Below are positions 14,155 to 22,777 of a stretch of DNA of 28,885 nt, piece by piece (positions within the stretch are counted from its first letter, which is position 1; each line of letters starts with the position of its first letter). The notes beneath the pieces were generated by a model that was not told where the DNA came from, did not search any database, and saw only the letters and a program-made list of their open reading frames with translations. A program made the translations under genes and the position numbers. This stretch comes from JBBQBM01 sp964554485 (GTDB taxonomy: Bacteria; Patescibacteriota; Saccharimonadia; Saccharimonadales; JAGQMS01). Location: positions 1-28,885 of the forward strand of contig CAZKOX010000007.1 in assembly GCA_964554485.1 (NCBI GenBank), given 5' to 3'.

Positions 14155-14163
14155 GTACGTAAG

Positions 14164-15678
14164 ATGGCGACGCTTAAAGACTTTAGAGATGAACGTCTCA
14201 AAAAACTAGAATCAATAAAACAGCTTGGCGTAAATCCGTACCCAGCGAAAAGCAATAAAACTCACCAAGTAATCCAGATTGTTGATGAGTTTGAAAAGTT
14301 AAAAGGTAAGACAGTAACTATTGCTGGGCGTGTTATGTCTATTCGAAAATTCGGCAAGCTAGCTTTTATTGTTGTCCGTGACATGACTGGTCAAGTTCAG
14401 TTGTTTGTTAAAGAAGGTGAGTCGTCAACATCAGCAGATCGCTCGAACAGCGAACTAATTATGCCGACTGAAATATCGCTTCTCGATAGTGGTGATTTTG
14501 TAGAATGCACAGGTGAAGTTATAAAAACTCAAACTGGTGAAATATCGGTTTCTTGTAAGAAACTCAGACTTCTAACAAAGGCACTCCGACCAATGCCAAG
14601 TTCTCAGGAAGGTTTTACCGACAAAGAACAACGCCTGCGTCGTCGATATGTCGACATGAACGTTAACCTAGAAGTTCGTGACAGATTTGTTCGTCGCAGT
14701 AAGTTCTGGCAGGCAACTCGCGACTTTCTAAATAACGAAGGTTTTTTAGAGATTAATGTACCAGTACTCGAACATACCACTGGCGGCGCCGATGCTAATC
14801 CTTTTGTTACACACATGGATGCACTAGACCAAGATTTTTACCTAAGGATTAGTCATGAACTTCCATTAAAGAGGTTAATCGGGGCAGGCTTCGAAAAAGT
14901 CTATGATCTTGGCCCGCGTTTTCGAAACGAAAATTATAGCGACGAGCATCTTCCAGAGCATATAGCTATGGAATGGTACTGGGCCTATGCCGACTGGCAA
15001 GATGGTATGGATATGATGGAGCGTATGCTAAAAAATATTATTCAGCAGACGTTCGGAAAACTAGAGTTTAACCTGGGTGACAAAACTGTTGATATGTCTA
15101 AGCAGTGGGAGCGATGGGACTACGCTTCGGTAATAAAAGATCACTATGGTTTAGAGGTTTTCGATTGCACAATCGATCAAGTCAAAAAAGCATTGAAAGA
15201 AAATGGTCTCGAAGTTGAAAAAACAGAAAATATCGCCAGAGGTATTGATAAGCTTTGGAAAAAAATAAGAGCAACTGTTGCCGGACCGGTCTGGTTAATT
15301 AATACACCAACATTCATATCGCCACTAAGTAAGGTTAGCGATCAAGATCCAAGATACGTACAGAGGTTTCAGGCAGTGATTGCAGGGTCGGAACTATGCA
15401 ATGGATGGAGTGAACTAAATGACCCACAAGATCAGCTAAATCGATTTCTTGAACAACAAAAAATGCGTGACGCAGGAGACGATGAGGCGCAGATGTTAGA
15501 TATCGATTATGTTGAGATGCTCGAATACGGCATGCCTCCAGCCTGTGGACTTGGTTTTTCAGAAAGACTTTTTTGGGTATTTGAGGGAGTTTCAGCAAGG
15601 GAAGGAGTGCCTTTCCCGAGTTTGCGGAGTGAAATTGATGAGACTACAAAAAGTATCTACCCTGAAGTTAAGTTTTAA
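14164..15678 (+). CDS. lysS: Lysyl-tRNA synthetase, class II (variant motifs)
   Basis: Charges tRNA-Lys. An N-terminal OB-fold anticodon-binding domain (about 51-140) precedes the class II core with TTGGADANPFVTHMDALD at 205-222, LRISHELPLKRLIGAGFEKV, and motif 2 FRNE at 253-256. The end differs from standard LysRS: motif 3 reads GLGFSERLFWVFEG from residue 462 where a GLGIGIDRL-type sequence is expected, and motif 2 is followed by NYSDEHLPEHIAMEW where other LysRS have a THNPEFT-type sequence. The N-terminal domain and the lysine-enzyme framework still favour LysRS over AsnRS or AspRS, and such variants appear to be usual in CPR bacteria. The length of 504 residues is normal. rsmE follows after two bases. 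Confidence 0.87.
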   Translation: MATLKDFRDERLKKLESIKQLGVNPYPAKSNKTHQVIQIVDEFEKLKGKTVTIAGRVMSIRKFGKLAFIVVRDMTGQVQLFVKEGESSTSADRSNSELIMPTEISLLDSGDFVECTGEVIKTQTGEISVSCKKLRLLTKALRPMPSSQEGFTDKEQRLRRRYVDMNVNLEVRDRFVRRSKFWQATRDFLNNEGFLEINVPVLEHTTGGADANPFVTHMDALDQDFYLRISHELPLKRLIGAGFEKVYDLGPRFRNENYSDEHLPEHIAMEWYWAYADWQDGMDMMERMLKNIIQQTFGKLEFNLGDKTVDMSKQWERWDYASVIKDHYGLEVFDCTIDQVKKALKENGLEVEKTENIARGIDKLWKKIRATVAGPVWLINTPTFISPLSKVSDQDPRYVQRFQAVIAGSELCNGWSELNDPQDQLNRFLEQQKMRDAGDDEAQMLDIDYVEMLEYGMPPACGLGFSERLFWVFEGVSAREGVPFPSLRSEIDETTKSIYPEVKF

Positions 15679-15680
15679 AA

Positions 15681-16382
15681 ATGAAACTACATAGATTCTA
15701 TATCGGAGCTAGACAAGAAAAGTCTGCACAAAACTTTGGTGAGCAAAGAATGTGGGTAGACGACAAAACATTAATGCATCAATGGCAAAAGGTTTTAAGA
15801 TTTAGAATTGGCGAAAACGTTAGTCTGTTTGATGACGCTGTTGAATACATTTACTCAATAGTTGAGTATAAAAAAGATGAAATAATGCTTGAAAAGGTTA
15901 CTGAAGTAAAAAGAAAACTCCAAACCAAACAACTTCTACTGGCTTGGAGTTTAATCAGAAAAGATAACAATGACCTAGTGTTACAAAAAGGCACTGAACT
16001 TGGCGTTACGCATTTTGTGCCATTACACGCCGAGCGTAGTGAAAGAACTGGCTTTGATCTTTCGCGTGCCAACAAAATTGTAATCGAAGCCGCAGAGCAA
16101 TGTGGGCGAGCAGATATACCGATCATTGAAGATGTCTTAAGTCCAGAAGAGGCGGCAGCTCGATTCGGTAATCATTACAAACTATATATAGCAAATATGG
16201 ACGGCCAGTTATTTGAGCCAGAAAATGATAAACCCGTCGGCATATTGATAGGGCCGGAAGGTGGTTGGAGCGATAAAGAAATGGAGAGGTTTAAAGACCT
16301 TGGAATAGATGTGATTAAAATTAGCGGCAACACTCTTCGCGCCGAAACCGCCGCTATTATCGCAGCCCATGCGTTACAATAG
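15681..16382 (+). CDS. rsmE: 16S rRNA m3U1498 methyltransferase RsmE
   Basis: SPOUT-class methylase that methylates U1498 of 16S rRNA with SAM. It has an N-terminal PUA-like domain beginning MKLHRFYI, then KGTELGV at 103-109 and EQCGR at 139-143. The SAM-binding trefoil knot has GPEGGWSDKE at 191-200 and LRAETAAI at 219-226. The length of 233 residues is typical. The ATG lies two bases after the lysS stop, so translation is coupled to lysS. The stop overlaps the region before the downstream nuclease gene, whose promoter lies in the last codons of rsmE. Confidence 0.95.
   Translation: MKLHRFYIGARQEKSAQNFGEQRMWVDDKTLMHQWQKVLRFRIGENVSLFDDAVEYIYSIVEYKKDEIMLEKVTEVKRKLQTKQLLLAWSLIRKDNNDLVLQKGTELGVTHFVPLHAERSERTGFDLSRANKIVIEAAEQCGRADIPIIEDVLSPEEAAARFGNHYKLYIANMDGQLFEPENDKPVGILIGPEGGWSDKEMERFKDLGIDVIKISGNTLRAETAAIIAAHALQ
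16375..16380 (+). promoter_or_regulatory. -10 box of the PD-(D/E)XK nuclease gene
   Basis: TACAAT, inside the last codons of rsmE, ends nine bases before the ATG at 16390. This is the same leaderless geometry as at rseP and lysS. The -35 is not recognisable. Confidence 0.45.
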
Positions 16383-16389
16383 TCGCTAG

Positions 16390-17175
16390 ATGGCATGGCA
16401 AAGAACAGAAAGTTATAAACCTGGGCAAACTGAGGTCTATAAACTTAGCCGTAGCAAAATCGAATTATTCATGCAGTGCCAGCGTTGCTTTTGGCTTGGC
16501 GAGCGTATGAAGATTAAGCGCCCAAGTGGGCCGCCTTTCCAGATTAATAAAGCCGTCGACGAACTGATGAAGAAAGAGTTCGATGACTACAGAAAAAAAG
16601 CCAAGCCGCATCCACTGATGGTCGAGAACAGTATCAATGCTGTTCCGATGCAACATAAAGATCTTGATAATTGGCGGCACAACTTCACCGGCGTATCAAC
16701 TATTCATAAACCAACAAATTTGTATATTTTCGGTGCAATTGATGATGTTTGGATTAACGATCAAGGTAAAGTCATCGTAGTTGATTATAAAGCGACCGCC
16801 AAAGCAGGAGAGGTAAGTCTTGATTCTGATTGGCAGATTGCCTATAAGCGTCAGATGGAGATATATCAGTGGCTGCTGCGACAGAATGGATTCGATGTTG
16901 ATAACACAGGATATTTTGTATATACCAATGGGCGGTTAGATCTTGACGGCTTCTTTGATCGTATAGAATTTCGTACCAAAATAATCTCATATACTGGTGA
17001 TGATTCTTGGGTGGATGGGACAATCAAAGAAATGAAAAAGTGCCTGGAGGGTGAAATTCCAGAGGTTGGAGTTGCGGCAATGGGTGGTGATTGCGAATTC
17101 TGTGCCTATGCTAAAAGTCGTACAGAGCTTACTTTAAACGCAATGAAATCAAAGAAGAGCTCCCAGAAAAAATAA
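16390..17175 (+). CDS. Cas4/RecB-like PD-(D/E)XK nuclease, possible Fe-S protein
   Basis: A 261-residue protein with the RecB/Cas4 nuclease layout. Acidic residues in GAIDDVW (Asp118, Asp119), the core VVDYKATAK with Asp132-x-Lys134, and the QMEIYQWLL motif (Gln155, Tyr159) form the expected catalytic set. Cysteines flank the core: Cys30 and Cys33 in MQCQRCFWLGER near the N-terminus, and Cys235 and Cys238 in GGDCEFCAYAK near the C-terminus. That placement resembles the Fe-S cluster of Cas4 and AddB, with a 2+2 spacing here. No CRISPR array, cas gene or RecBCD/AddAB partner lies in the window, so a general repair or DNA-processing role is more likely than adaptation. The substrate is unknown. 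It sits alone between rsmE and serS. Confidence 0.82.
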   Translation: MAWQRTESYKPGQTEVYKLSRSKIELFMQCQRCFWLGERMKIKRPSGPPFQINKAVDELMKKEFDDYRKKAKPHPLMVENSINAVPMQHKDLDNWRHNFTGVSTIHKPTNLYIFGAIDDVWINDQGKVIVVDYKATAKAGEVSLDSDWQIAYKRQMEIYQWLLRQNGFDVDNTGYFVYTNGRLDLDGFFDRIEFRTKIISYTGDDSWVDGTIKEMKKCLEGEIPEVGVAAMGGDCEFCAYAKSRTELTLNAMKSKKSSQKK

Positions 17176-17182
17176 GGTGCGT

Positions 17183-17188
17183 TATAAT
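17183..17188 (+). promoter_or_regulatory. -10 box of serS
   Basis: TATAAT ends 11 bases before the ATG at 17200, predicting a leader of about 5 bases. No Shine-Dalgarno sequence is present. Confidence 0.55.
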
Positions 17189-17199
17189 ATATAGTAACC

Positions 17200-18444
17200 A
17201 TGCTCGACATCCAATTTATTCGAGACAATCCTGAACTCGTCAAGCAAAAATCAAGAGAGAAATCTTTTGATGTTGATATAGATGAGTTACTAAAGATCGA
17301 CCAAGCGCGCCGTGAGCTCTTGCAGGATCTTGAAGTGCAAAGAGCTAAGCGAAATGAACTTACAGCAGCAGCTAAAGGTTCTAAGCCAAGCAATGAAAAC
17401 ATCGCTGAAGGAAAGTTGCTAAAAGAAAAACTAACAAAAGCCGAAGCAGAATTTGATGAGATCGATAAAAAGTACACAAAGTTATTAAAACTTGTTCCAA
17501 ACCCGCATCTCGACGATGTACCGGTGGGTGGCGAAGACTCAAGTAAAGAAATTAAAAAAGTCGGATCTTGCGAAACCGGAGCTGTTGATCATCTTGATTT
17601 TGCTGTGGCGCGAGACTGGGTTGATTTTGAACGCGGCGCAAAAGTAGCCGGCGCCAAGTTTTATTTTTTAAAAGGTGATCTTGCGCTTCTTGAAAACGCG
17701 GTAGTGCAATTTGCGATTAACTTAATTACTAATAAAGGCTTTACTTACATGACAGTGCCCCATATGGTAAATGGCCGCGTAGAGTCTGGCACTGGCTTCG
17801 ACCCACGTACTAAAGACCAGAGCGATGAGTATTTTGTTGATGGTGAAGACCTAACATTAATAGCTACCGCCGAGATGCCTTTGACGGGTTATCATGCCGA
17901 TGAGATTTTGGATGAATCACAGTTGCCGTTATTGTATGTTGGCTACAGTCCTTGTTATCGCAAAGAAGCTGGGACCTATGGCAAGCATACCCGGGGTCTA
18001 TTTAGGGTTCATCAGTTTAATAAACTAGAGATGTATGCATACACTACACCTGAGAATAGTCAGAAGATGCATGATCAAATTCTTGGTATCGAAGAAGAGA
18101 TATGGCAAGCCATCGGAATTCCTTACCATGTTATAAACATCGCATCTGGTGACCTGGGTGCTCCAGCAGCAAAAAAATATGACATCGAATACTGGTCTAA
18201 AGCCGATAAGACTTACCGTGAACTTACTAGTTGTTCTAACTGTACCGACTTTCAATCACGTAACTTAAATATTCGTTATCGTGCAAACGACGGAAGAATA
18301 AATTATGTACACACTCTTAACGGTACCGCTGTATCAATGGCGAGAACACTGATCGCGATCATTGAACATTTCCAAACGGAAAGCGGAAAACTAAAAGTAC
18401 CTGAAGTTTTAGTGCCATATATGGGAGGTAGGACAGAACTATGA
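17200..18444 (+). CDS. serS: Seryl-tRNA synthetase
   Basis: Class II synthetase charging tRNA-Ser (and tRNA-Sec where present). The N-terminal long antiparallel coiled coil that grips the tRNA variable arm spans about 28-98. The catalytic core has TAEMPL at 223-228, motif 2 YRKEAGTYGKHTRGLFRVHQF at 253-273 (named by its ends YRKEAG and RVHQF), and motif 3 in the NGTAVSMARTLIAIIE region near the C-terminus. The length of 414 residues is normal. The last four bases overlap the next gene (ATGA), so hpf is translationally coupled. Confidence 0.97.
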   Translation: MLDIQFIRDNPELVKQKSREKSFDVDIDELLKIDQARRELLQDLEVQRAKRNELTAAAKGSKPSNENIAEGKLLKEKLTKAEAEFDEIDKKYTKLLKLVPNPHLDDVPVGGEDSSKEIKKVGSCETGAVDHLDFAVARDWVDFERGAKVAGAKFYFLKGDLALLENAVVQFAINLITNKGFTYMTVPHMVNGRVESGTGFDPRTKDQSDEYFVDGEDLTLIATAEMPLTGYHADEILDESQLPLLYVGYSPCYRKEAGTYGKHTRGLFRVHQFNKLEMYAYTTPENSQKMHDQILGIEEEIWQAIGIPYHVINIASGDLGAPAAKKYDIEYWSKADKTYRELTSCSNCTDFQSRNLNIRYRANDGRINYVHTLNGTAVSMARTLIAIIEHFQTESGKLKVPEVLVPYMGGRTEL

Positions 18445-18815
18445 TTAAAAAAATAGAAATTAGCGGAATTCGTTTTGATGTCGATAAGGATTTACAAAAA
18501 TACATAACCAATAAAGTTCGAAAGATTGAGCGCTACATACCTAAGAATTCGCGTCAAAATATACATGTCGAGGTCAAGCTAAGAGAAGAAAAAGCCAAGG
18601 ATAAGAAGCACTGTTTTTGCGAAATAATAATACATCTTCCTGGTGAAGATATTGCAGCTGACGACTCTACGATTAACATGTATGCGGCCTGCGATATCGT
18701 AATTGCAAAATTAAAATCACAACTTGAGAAATACCGAACCGACAGACATGGTCATGTTGCGGGTCGGACGAAGCAAAAAGTACGTCAATTATTAGGTAAA
18801 ATACGCTCGCGCTGA
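18441..18815 (+). CDS. hpf: Ribosome hibernation promoting factor, short form (HPF/RaiA family)
   Basis: Binds the 30S decoding region and silences ribosomes in stationary phase or starvation. The 124-residue protein has the family beta-alpha-beta-beta-beta-alpha pattern: IEISGIRFDVDKDLQKYI, then KIERYIP, the NIHVEVKLREE strand, CEIIIHLPGEDIAAD, and the MYAACDIVIAKLKSQLEKYR helix. It lacks the C-terminal dimerisation domain of long HPF, so 100S formation would need another partner. A basic C-terminal tail (RTKQKVRQLLGKIRSR) could contact rRNA. It is coupled to serS by a 4-base overlap, which is not its usual neighbour. In many Gram-positives it lies next to secA-prfB, and here secA does follow. 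Confidence 0.9.
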   Translation: MIKKIEISGIRFDVDKDLQKYITNKVRKIERYIPKNSRQNIHVEVKLREEKAKDKKHCFCEIIIHLPGEDIAADDSTINMYAACDIVIAKLKSQLEKYRTDRHGHVAGRTKQKVRQLLGKIRSR

Positions 18816-18830
18816 GCGGGGTTGTTAGGG

Positions 18831-18836
18831 TACAAT
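18831..18836 (+). promoter_or_regulatory. -10 box of secA
   Basis: TACAAT lies 15 bases after the hpf stop. It predicts a start near 18843 and a leader of about 42 bases to the ATG at 18885. No convincing -35 or Shine-Dalgarno sequence is visible. Confidence 0.38.
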
Positions 18837-18884
18837 AAACACTAGTCTAAAAGGGCAGTGTTCTGCAGGTAAATCCGGTTAATT

Positions 18885-21479
18885 ATGAAAAAGATATTCA
18901 AAAAGATTCTTGGCGATCCACAGGCTAAAACGCTCAAACGTTATAGAGCGCAGGTTGTTCATATTAATAAACTTGAACCAAAATATAAAAAACTCACAGA
19001 CAAAAAGCTTGCTGCCCAAACCCAAGTACTTAAGAAAAAGCTAGAAGGAAAGACGACACTTGATCAAATATTACCCGAAGCTTTTGCGCTTGTTAGAGAA
19101 GTGGCGCGAAGAGTTCTAGGACAGCGTCACTTTGACGTCCAGTTGATTGGTGGCATTGCTCTTCATGAAGGCAACGTTGCGGAAATGCGAACCGGTGAAG
19201 GTAAGACTTTAGTAGCGACCTTGCCGCTATTTCTAAATGCGCTTGAAGGTAAGGGCGCTCATCTTGTTACGGTTAACGAGTTCTTGGCTCGTTTGCACGC
19301 CGGTTGGATGGGCGAAATTTATAATTTCCTTGGCCTTAGCGTCGGCGTAATAATGCCGGACGCATCATATATATTCGATAAAGAATTTATTGATGATTCG
19401 CATGACGATAAAAGATTTAGACATCTAAAGCCATGTACGCGCCAAGAAGCTTATGGAGCCGATATTACTTATGGCACAAACAACGAGTTTGGCTTTGACT
19501 ATCTACGCGACAATATGGTTCGCGAACCAGCTCAACTTCGACAGCGTGACCTGAATTTTGCAATTGTCGACGAGGTAGACTCTATCCTAATCGACGAAGC
19601 CAGGACGCCGCTTATTATTTCAGCGCCGTCGACGACTAGTGGTACAGCTTATGTTCAGTTTTCAAAAATTGCCGCGCAACTAAAACCGGAACACTACGAA
19701 AAAGATGAAAAATTAAAGAGTGTTCACTTGACAGACATTGGTGTTACTAAGGTCGAAAAACTACTCGGAATATCTAATCTATATGCACCAGACAACGTTA
19801 GGTCAATTTACCATCTTAACCAGGCTCTACGAGCTCAAACTTTGTTTGAAAGAGATAAGGATTATGTCGTTACGAAAGACGGCGAAATAGTAATTGTCGA
19901 TGAATTTACTGGACGTCTACTTGCCGGTCGTCGTTATAACGAGGGATTGCACCAGGCAATTGAAGCTAAGGAGGGAGTAAAAGTTCAAGAGGAATCAATG
20001 ACTCTTGCGACAATTAGCTTCCAGAACTACTTTAGACTTTATAAAAAATTGTCTGGTATGACCGGAACGGCCTCGACTGAAAGCGAAGAGTTTCATCAAA
20101 TATATTCATTAAATGTTATCGAAATACCAACTAATAATCCTTCAATTAGAAAAGACTTGCCGGACCGAATTTATCGAAGTGAAAATGCAAAGTGCCGAGC
20201 AGTAATTGAAACCGTTGGCGAACTTCATAAAAAAGGTCAGCCGGTTCTGTTAGGCACAGCGTCAATTGAGAAGAACGAACACCTAAGTAAACTTCTGGCT
20301 AAAGCCGGAATTCCTCACCAAACTTTAAATGCAAAGAATAATGAGCGCGAAGCATTAATAATTGCGAAGGCTGGTCAAAAAGGATCAGTAACACTAGCAA
20401 CTAATATTGCCGGTCGCGGTACGGACATTGTGCTGGGTAAGGGAGTCGTGGAGCTTGGTGGACTGTTCGTCCTCGGTTCGGAGCGACACGAATCACGACG
20501 TATCGATAACCAGCTTCGAGGTCGTTCGGGACGCCAGGGCGATCCAGGTATGACTCAGTTTTATGTATCAACTGAAGATGATTTAATGCGAGTCTTTGGT
20601 GGCGATCGCCTCGGCATAATGATGGATCGTCTTCGTGTCGATGAAGATACCCCAATTGAAAATAAGATTGTTAGCAAAACGCTAGAAAGCGCTCAGAAGC
20701 GAGTCGAAGGATTTAACTTTGACTCTCGAAAGAATGTTGTTCAGTACGATGACGTGATGAATCGTCACCGACTCGCCACATATTCAATCCGTCGAAAGTT
20801 GTTGTTAAACACCGATATTGCCGAGAAAGTCAGCACATTTATAGACGAAGAAGCAGAACGACTAGCACTTCTTCCAGGACTTGATGATAGCTACGAGCAA
20901 CAGATTAAGGATATTTTTCCTTTCGATGAGAAAACGCTGGACAGGCTTTTTGACGCGAACGCTGACAAATTTGCAAAGATCTTAAAACAAGAAGCCCATG
21001 ATTTGTACACCAAACAAGAAGAATCTTTTGGTAAAGAAATAATGCGAGAAATCGAGCGCGACGTATATCTTCAGATTCTAGATAATTTATGGATGCAGCA
21101 CCTTGAAAACATGGATCATTTACGAGAAGGAATTAGGTGGTACGGTGTCGGTCAACGCGATCCGTTAGTTGAATATCGACGCCAATCGCAACTCCTCTAT
21201 GACGATATGTCTGCAAGATTGCGTTTTGATGTTGTTAGACACTTGTTCCATGCCCGTCCGGTAAGCGAGAATATGCTCAACGAGCCAGTTGAGACCGATA
21301 TTACTCGGGCTGCAAAAAGTTCAATTAGTAACGCCGACAAAATTGTCGAGGGTGAAGTTCTAAACACAGATGACTTTGTCAAAACTGCACCAAAGACTAA
21401 GAAGTCAAAAACGCCTGCTAGTCGCAGAAAAGCTCATAAGGCCGAACGAAAAAGACGTGCTAAAGGTCGTAAACGGTAA
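18885..21479 (+). CDS. secA: Protein translocase ATPase SecA
   Basis: Motor that drives unfolded preproteins through SecYEG. Walker A MRTGEGKT is at 101-108 and the DEAD-like motif VDEVDSILIDEARTPLI starts near 228. The helicase-type motif AGRGTD and the RGRSGRQGD block occur later, with LWMQHLENMDHLREGI near the scaffold. Length is 864 residues, with a C-terminal tail rich in Lys/Arg in place of the zinc-binding cysteine motif that binds SecB. A segment before QEAYGADITYGTN is about 20 residues longer than usual (roughly 160-186). The gene order hpf-secA-M16-prfB keeps the common secA-prfB link with one gene inserted. Its stop TAA overlaps the next ATG by one base. Confidence 0.96.
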   Translation: MKKIFKKILGDPQAKTLKRYRAQVVHINKLEPKYKKLTDKKLAAQTQVLKKKLEGKTTLDQILPEAFALVREVARRVLGQRHFDVQLIGGIALHEGNVAEMRTGEGKTLVATLPLFLNALEGKGAHLVTVNEFLARLHAGWMGEIYNFLGLSVGVIMPDASYIFDKEFIDDSHDDKRFRHLKPCTRQEAYGADITYGTNNEFGFDYLRDNMVREPAQLRQRDLNFAIVDEVDSILIDEARTPLIISAPSTTSGTAYVQFSKIAAQLKPEHYEKDEKLKSVHLTDIGVTKVEKLLGISNLYAPDNVRSIYHLNQALRAQTLFERDKDYVVTKDGEIVIVDEFTGRLLAGRRYNEGLHQAIEAKEGVKVQEESMTLATISFQNYFRLYKKLSGMTGTASTESEEFHQIYSLNVIEIPTNNPSIRKDLPDRIYRSENAKCRAVIETVGELHKKGQPVLLGTASIEKNEHLSKLLAKAGIPHQTLNAKNNEREALIIAKAGQKGSVTLATNIAGRGTDIVLGKGVVELGGLFVLGSERHESRRIDNQLRGRSGRQGDPGMTQFYVSTEDDLMRVFGGDRLGIMMDRLRVDEDTPIENKIVSKTLESAQKRVEGFNFDSRKNVVQYDDVMNRHRLATYSIRRKLLLNTDIAEKVSTFIDEEAERLALLPGLDDSYEQQIKDIFPFDEKTLDRLFDANADKFAKILKQEAHDLYTKQEESFGKEIMREIERDVYLQILDNLWMQHLENMDHLREGIRWYGVGQRDPLVEYRRQSQLLYDDMSARLRFDVVRHLFHARPVSENMLNEPVETDITRAAKSSISNADKIVEGEVLNTDDFVKTAPKTKKSKTPASRRKAHKAERKRRAKGRKR

Positions 21480-22777
21480 TGATTAGCGGTAAAGAGCACC
21501 GAGTAATTAAGAAAAAGTTATCCAACGGCGCCGAAGGACTATTGATAGATATTCCTGGAGCAACGGTTATGACATTTGAGTTTTGTTTTCGTGCCGGTAA
21601 TTTTTTAGTAGAACGTGATAAGTGGGAAACGCCACATATCATGGAACACATGTCGCTTGGAGCGAACTCGAGATTTAAAAAGGCGCGCCTATTCGAAGCA
21701 GAATTTAAAAAGAACGGTTCATACAGCAATGCCCATACTTCTGTCTATAGTGTTTGGTACGATGCAGAATGTGCTGATTTTGAATGGGAAAGAATACTAG
21801 ACTTGCTGACTCTTGCATTTTCAGAACCACGTTTTACGAAGGAAGAATTTGAGGCTGAGTGCGGAAATGTCCGTGACGAATTAATTGGTCGAGCAAACAA
21901 TCATGGTCGAACAATAAGTATCGCAATGTATGAGGCATTCGGAATGTTGGCGATGCCAGACAAAGAGAGCGTAAGGCTCATGAGCAATGTTACTCTTCAG
22001 GATATTATTGAGCACCATAAAAAAACTCACACTGCCACAAACATGAGATTTGTTATAGCAGGTAATCTTCAAGGCAGAATGACGCACATCGAAGAAGTCT
22101 TAACAAAAATAAAACTGCCAAAGGGTAGGGGTCTAATTGATCTACCGAACGAAGAGCCAAAAAGTTTTAAAAAATCTATCTACATTCCTCGCAGTAGTGT
22201 TGATAACGTATATTTTGATCTAACCACTTTTACTCGTCGAAAGTTTACTGACGCAGACTGGGACGCTGCGTCTGTTGCTAATAATATTTTAACGGAGACT
22301 TTGTATTCAAAAATACTCGGCGAAGCTAGAGAAAGAGGCTTGGTGTATAGCATGGGCTCTGGCTTCGGGCAGTATAAAAATTATGTAGATTGGGGTATCG
22401 GCGGGCAAGTGCAACAAGAGAACTTGCCGGCACTTTTTGACATAATAGTTCGTGAACTTTCAAAAATAAAAAATGGTGACGTTGCCGATGAAGATATTGA
22501 AGCTGCTAAACAATATGCGCTAGGACGTTATCAACGCGGCGCACAGACAGTTGGTGGAATTATGTCAGGTTATAGTAATCGTTATTTTTTCGAAGGCGTA
22601 GTTAATGATTATTTTGGTTATCCGAAAAGATTAAAAAAAGTAAAAAAAGACAGAGTTGTTGAAGTTATGAAGACTATGTTTGCAGATAATATCTGGGGTC
22701 TAGGAATTTTAGGTACTGCCGATGAAGAGCTAAGAGATTTAGCCGAGCAGAAGGTTTCGAAACTATGGCAGCTTTAG
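21479..22777 (+). CDS. M16 family zinc metallopeptidase (pitrilysin-like)
   Basis: Two-domain peptidase related to mitochondrial processing peptidase and bacterial YmxG/PqqL. The inverted zinc motif HIMEH is at 53-57, and the third ligand Glu134 in RDELIGR sits at the family spacing of 76 residues after the motif. A second, non-catalytic M16 domain fills residues after about 200. At 432 residues it is a half-size member that would dimerise to close the chamber. No signal peptide is seen, so it is likely cytosolic. It is placed between secA and prfB with overlaps on both sides (1 base and 13 bases), so it is co-translated with SecA. A role in degrading exported signal peptides is attractive but unproven. 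Confidence 0.92.
   Translation: MISGKEHRVIKKKLSNGAEGLLIDIPGATVMTFEFCFRAGNFLVERDKWETPHIMEHMSLGANSRFKKARLFEAEFKKNGSYSNAHTSVYSVWYDAECADFEWERILDLLTLAFSEPRFTKEEFEAECGNVRDELIGRANNHGRTISIAMYEAFGMLAMPDKESVRLMSNVTLQDIIEHHKKTHTATNMRFVIAGNLQGRMTHIEEVLTKIKLPKGRGLIDLPNEEPKSFKKSIYIPRSSVDNVYFDLTTFTRRKFTDADWDAASVANNILTETLYSKILGEARERGLVYSMGSGFGQYKNYVDWGIGGQVQQENLPALFDIIVRELSKIKNGDVADEDIEAAKQYALGRYQRGAQTVGGIMSGYSNRYFFEGVVNDYFGYPKRLKKVKKDRVVEVMKTMFADNIWGLGILGTADEELRDLAEQKVSKLWQL
22754..22763. repeat. 10-bp palindrome GTTTCGAAAC before prfB
   Basis: Second copy of the palindromic core also found at 2158-2167 beside parB. It lies in the last codons of the M16 gene, one base before the prfB ATG. It may be chance, since TTCGAA is a frequent codon pair in this genome. 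Confidence 0.35.

Noticed and set aside
14020..14163. tRNA or T-box in the greA-lysS spacer
   Set aside because: No cloverleaf, acceptor stem or CCA end, and no T-box sequence was found.
16390..17175. CRISPR-associated Cas4
   Set aside because: No repeat array or other cas gene is present, and the cysteine spacing differs from the 1+3 pattern of Cas4.
18838..18862. Hairpin AACACT/AGTGTT in the secA leader
   Set aside because: The predicted transcript start near 18843 would remove most of the left arm, and the 13-base loop is weak.
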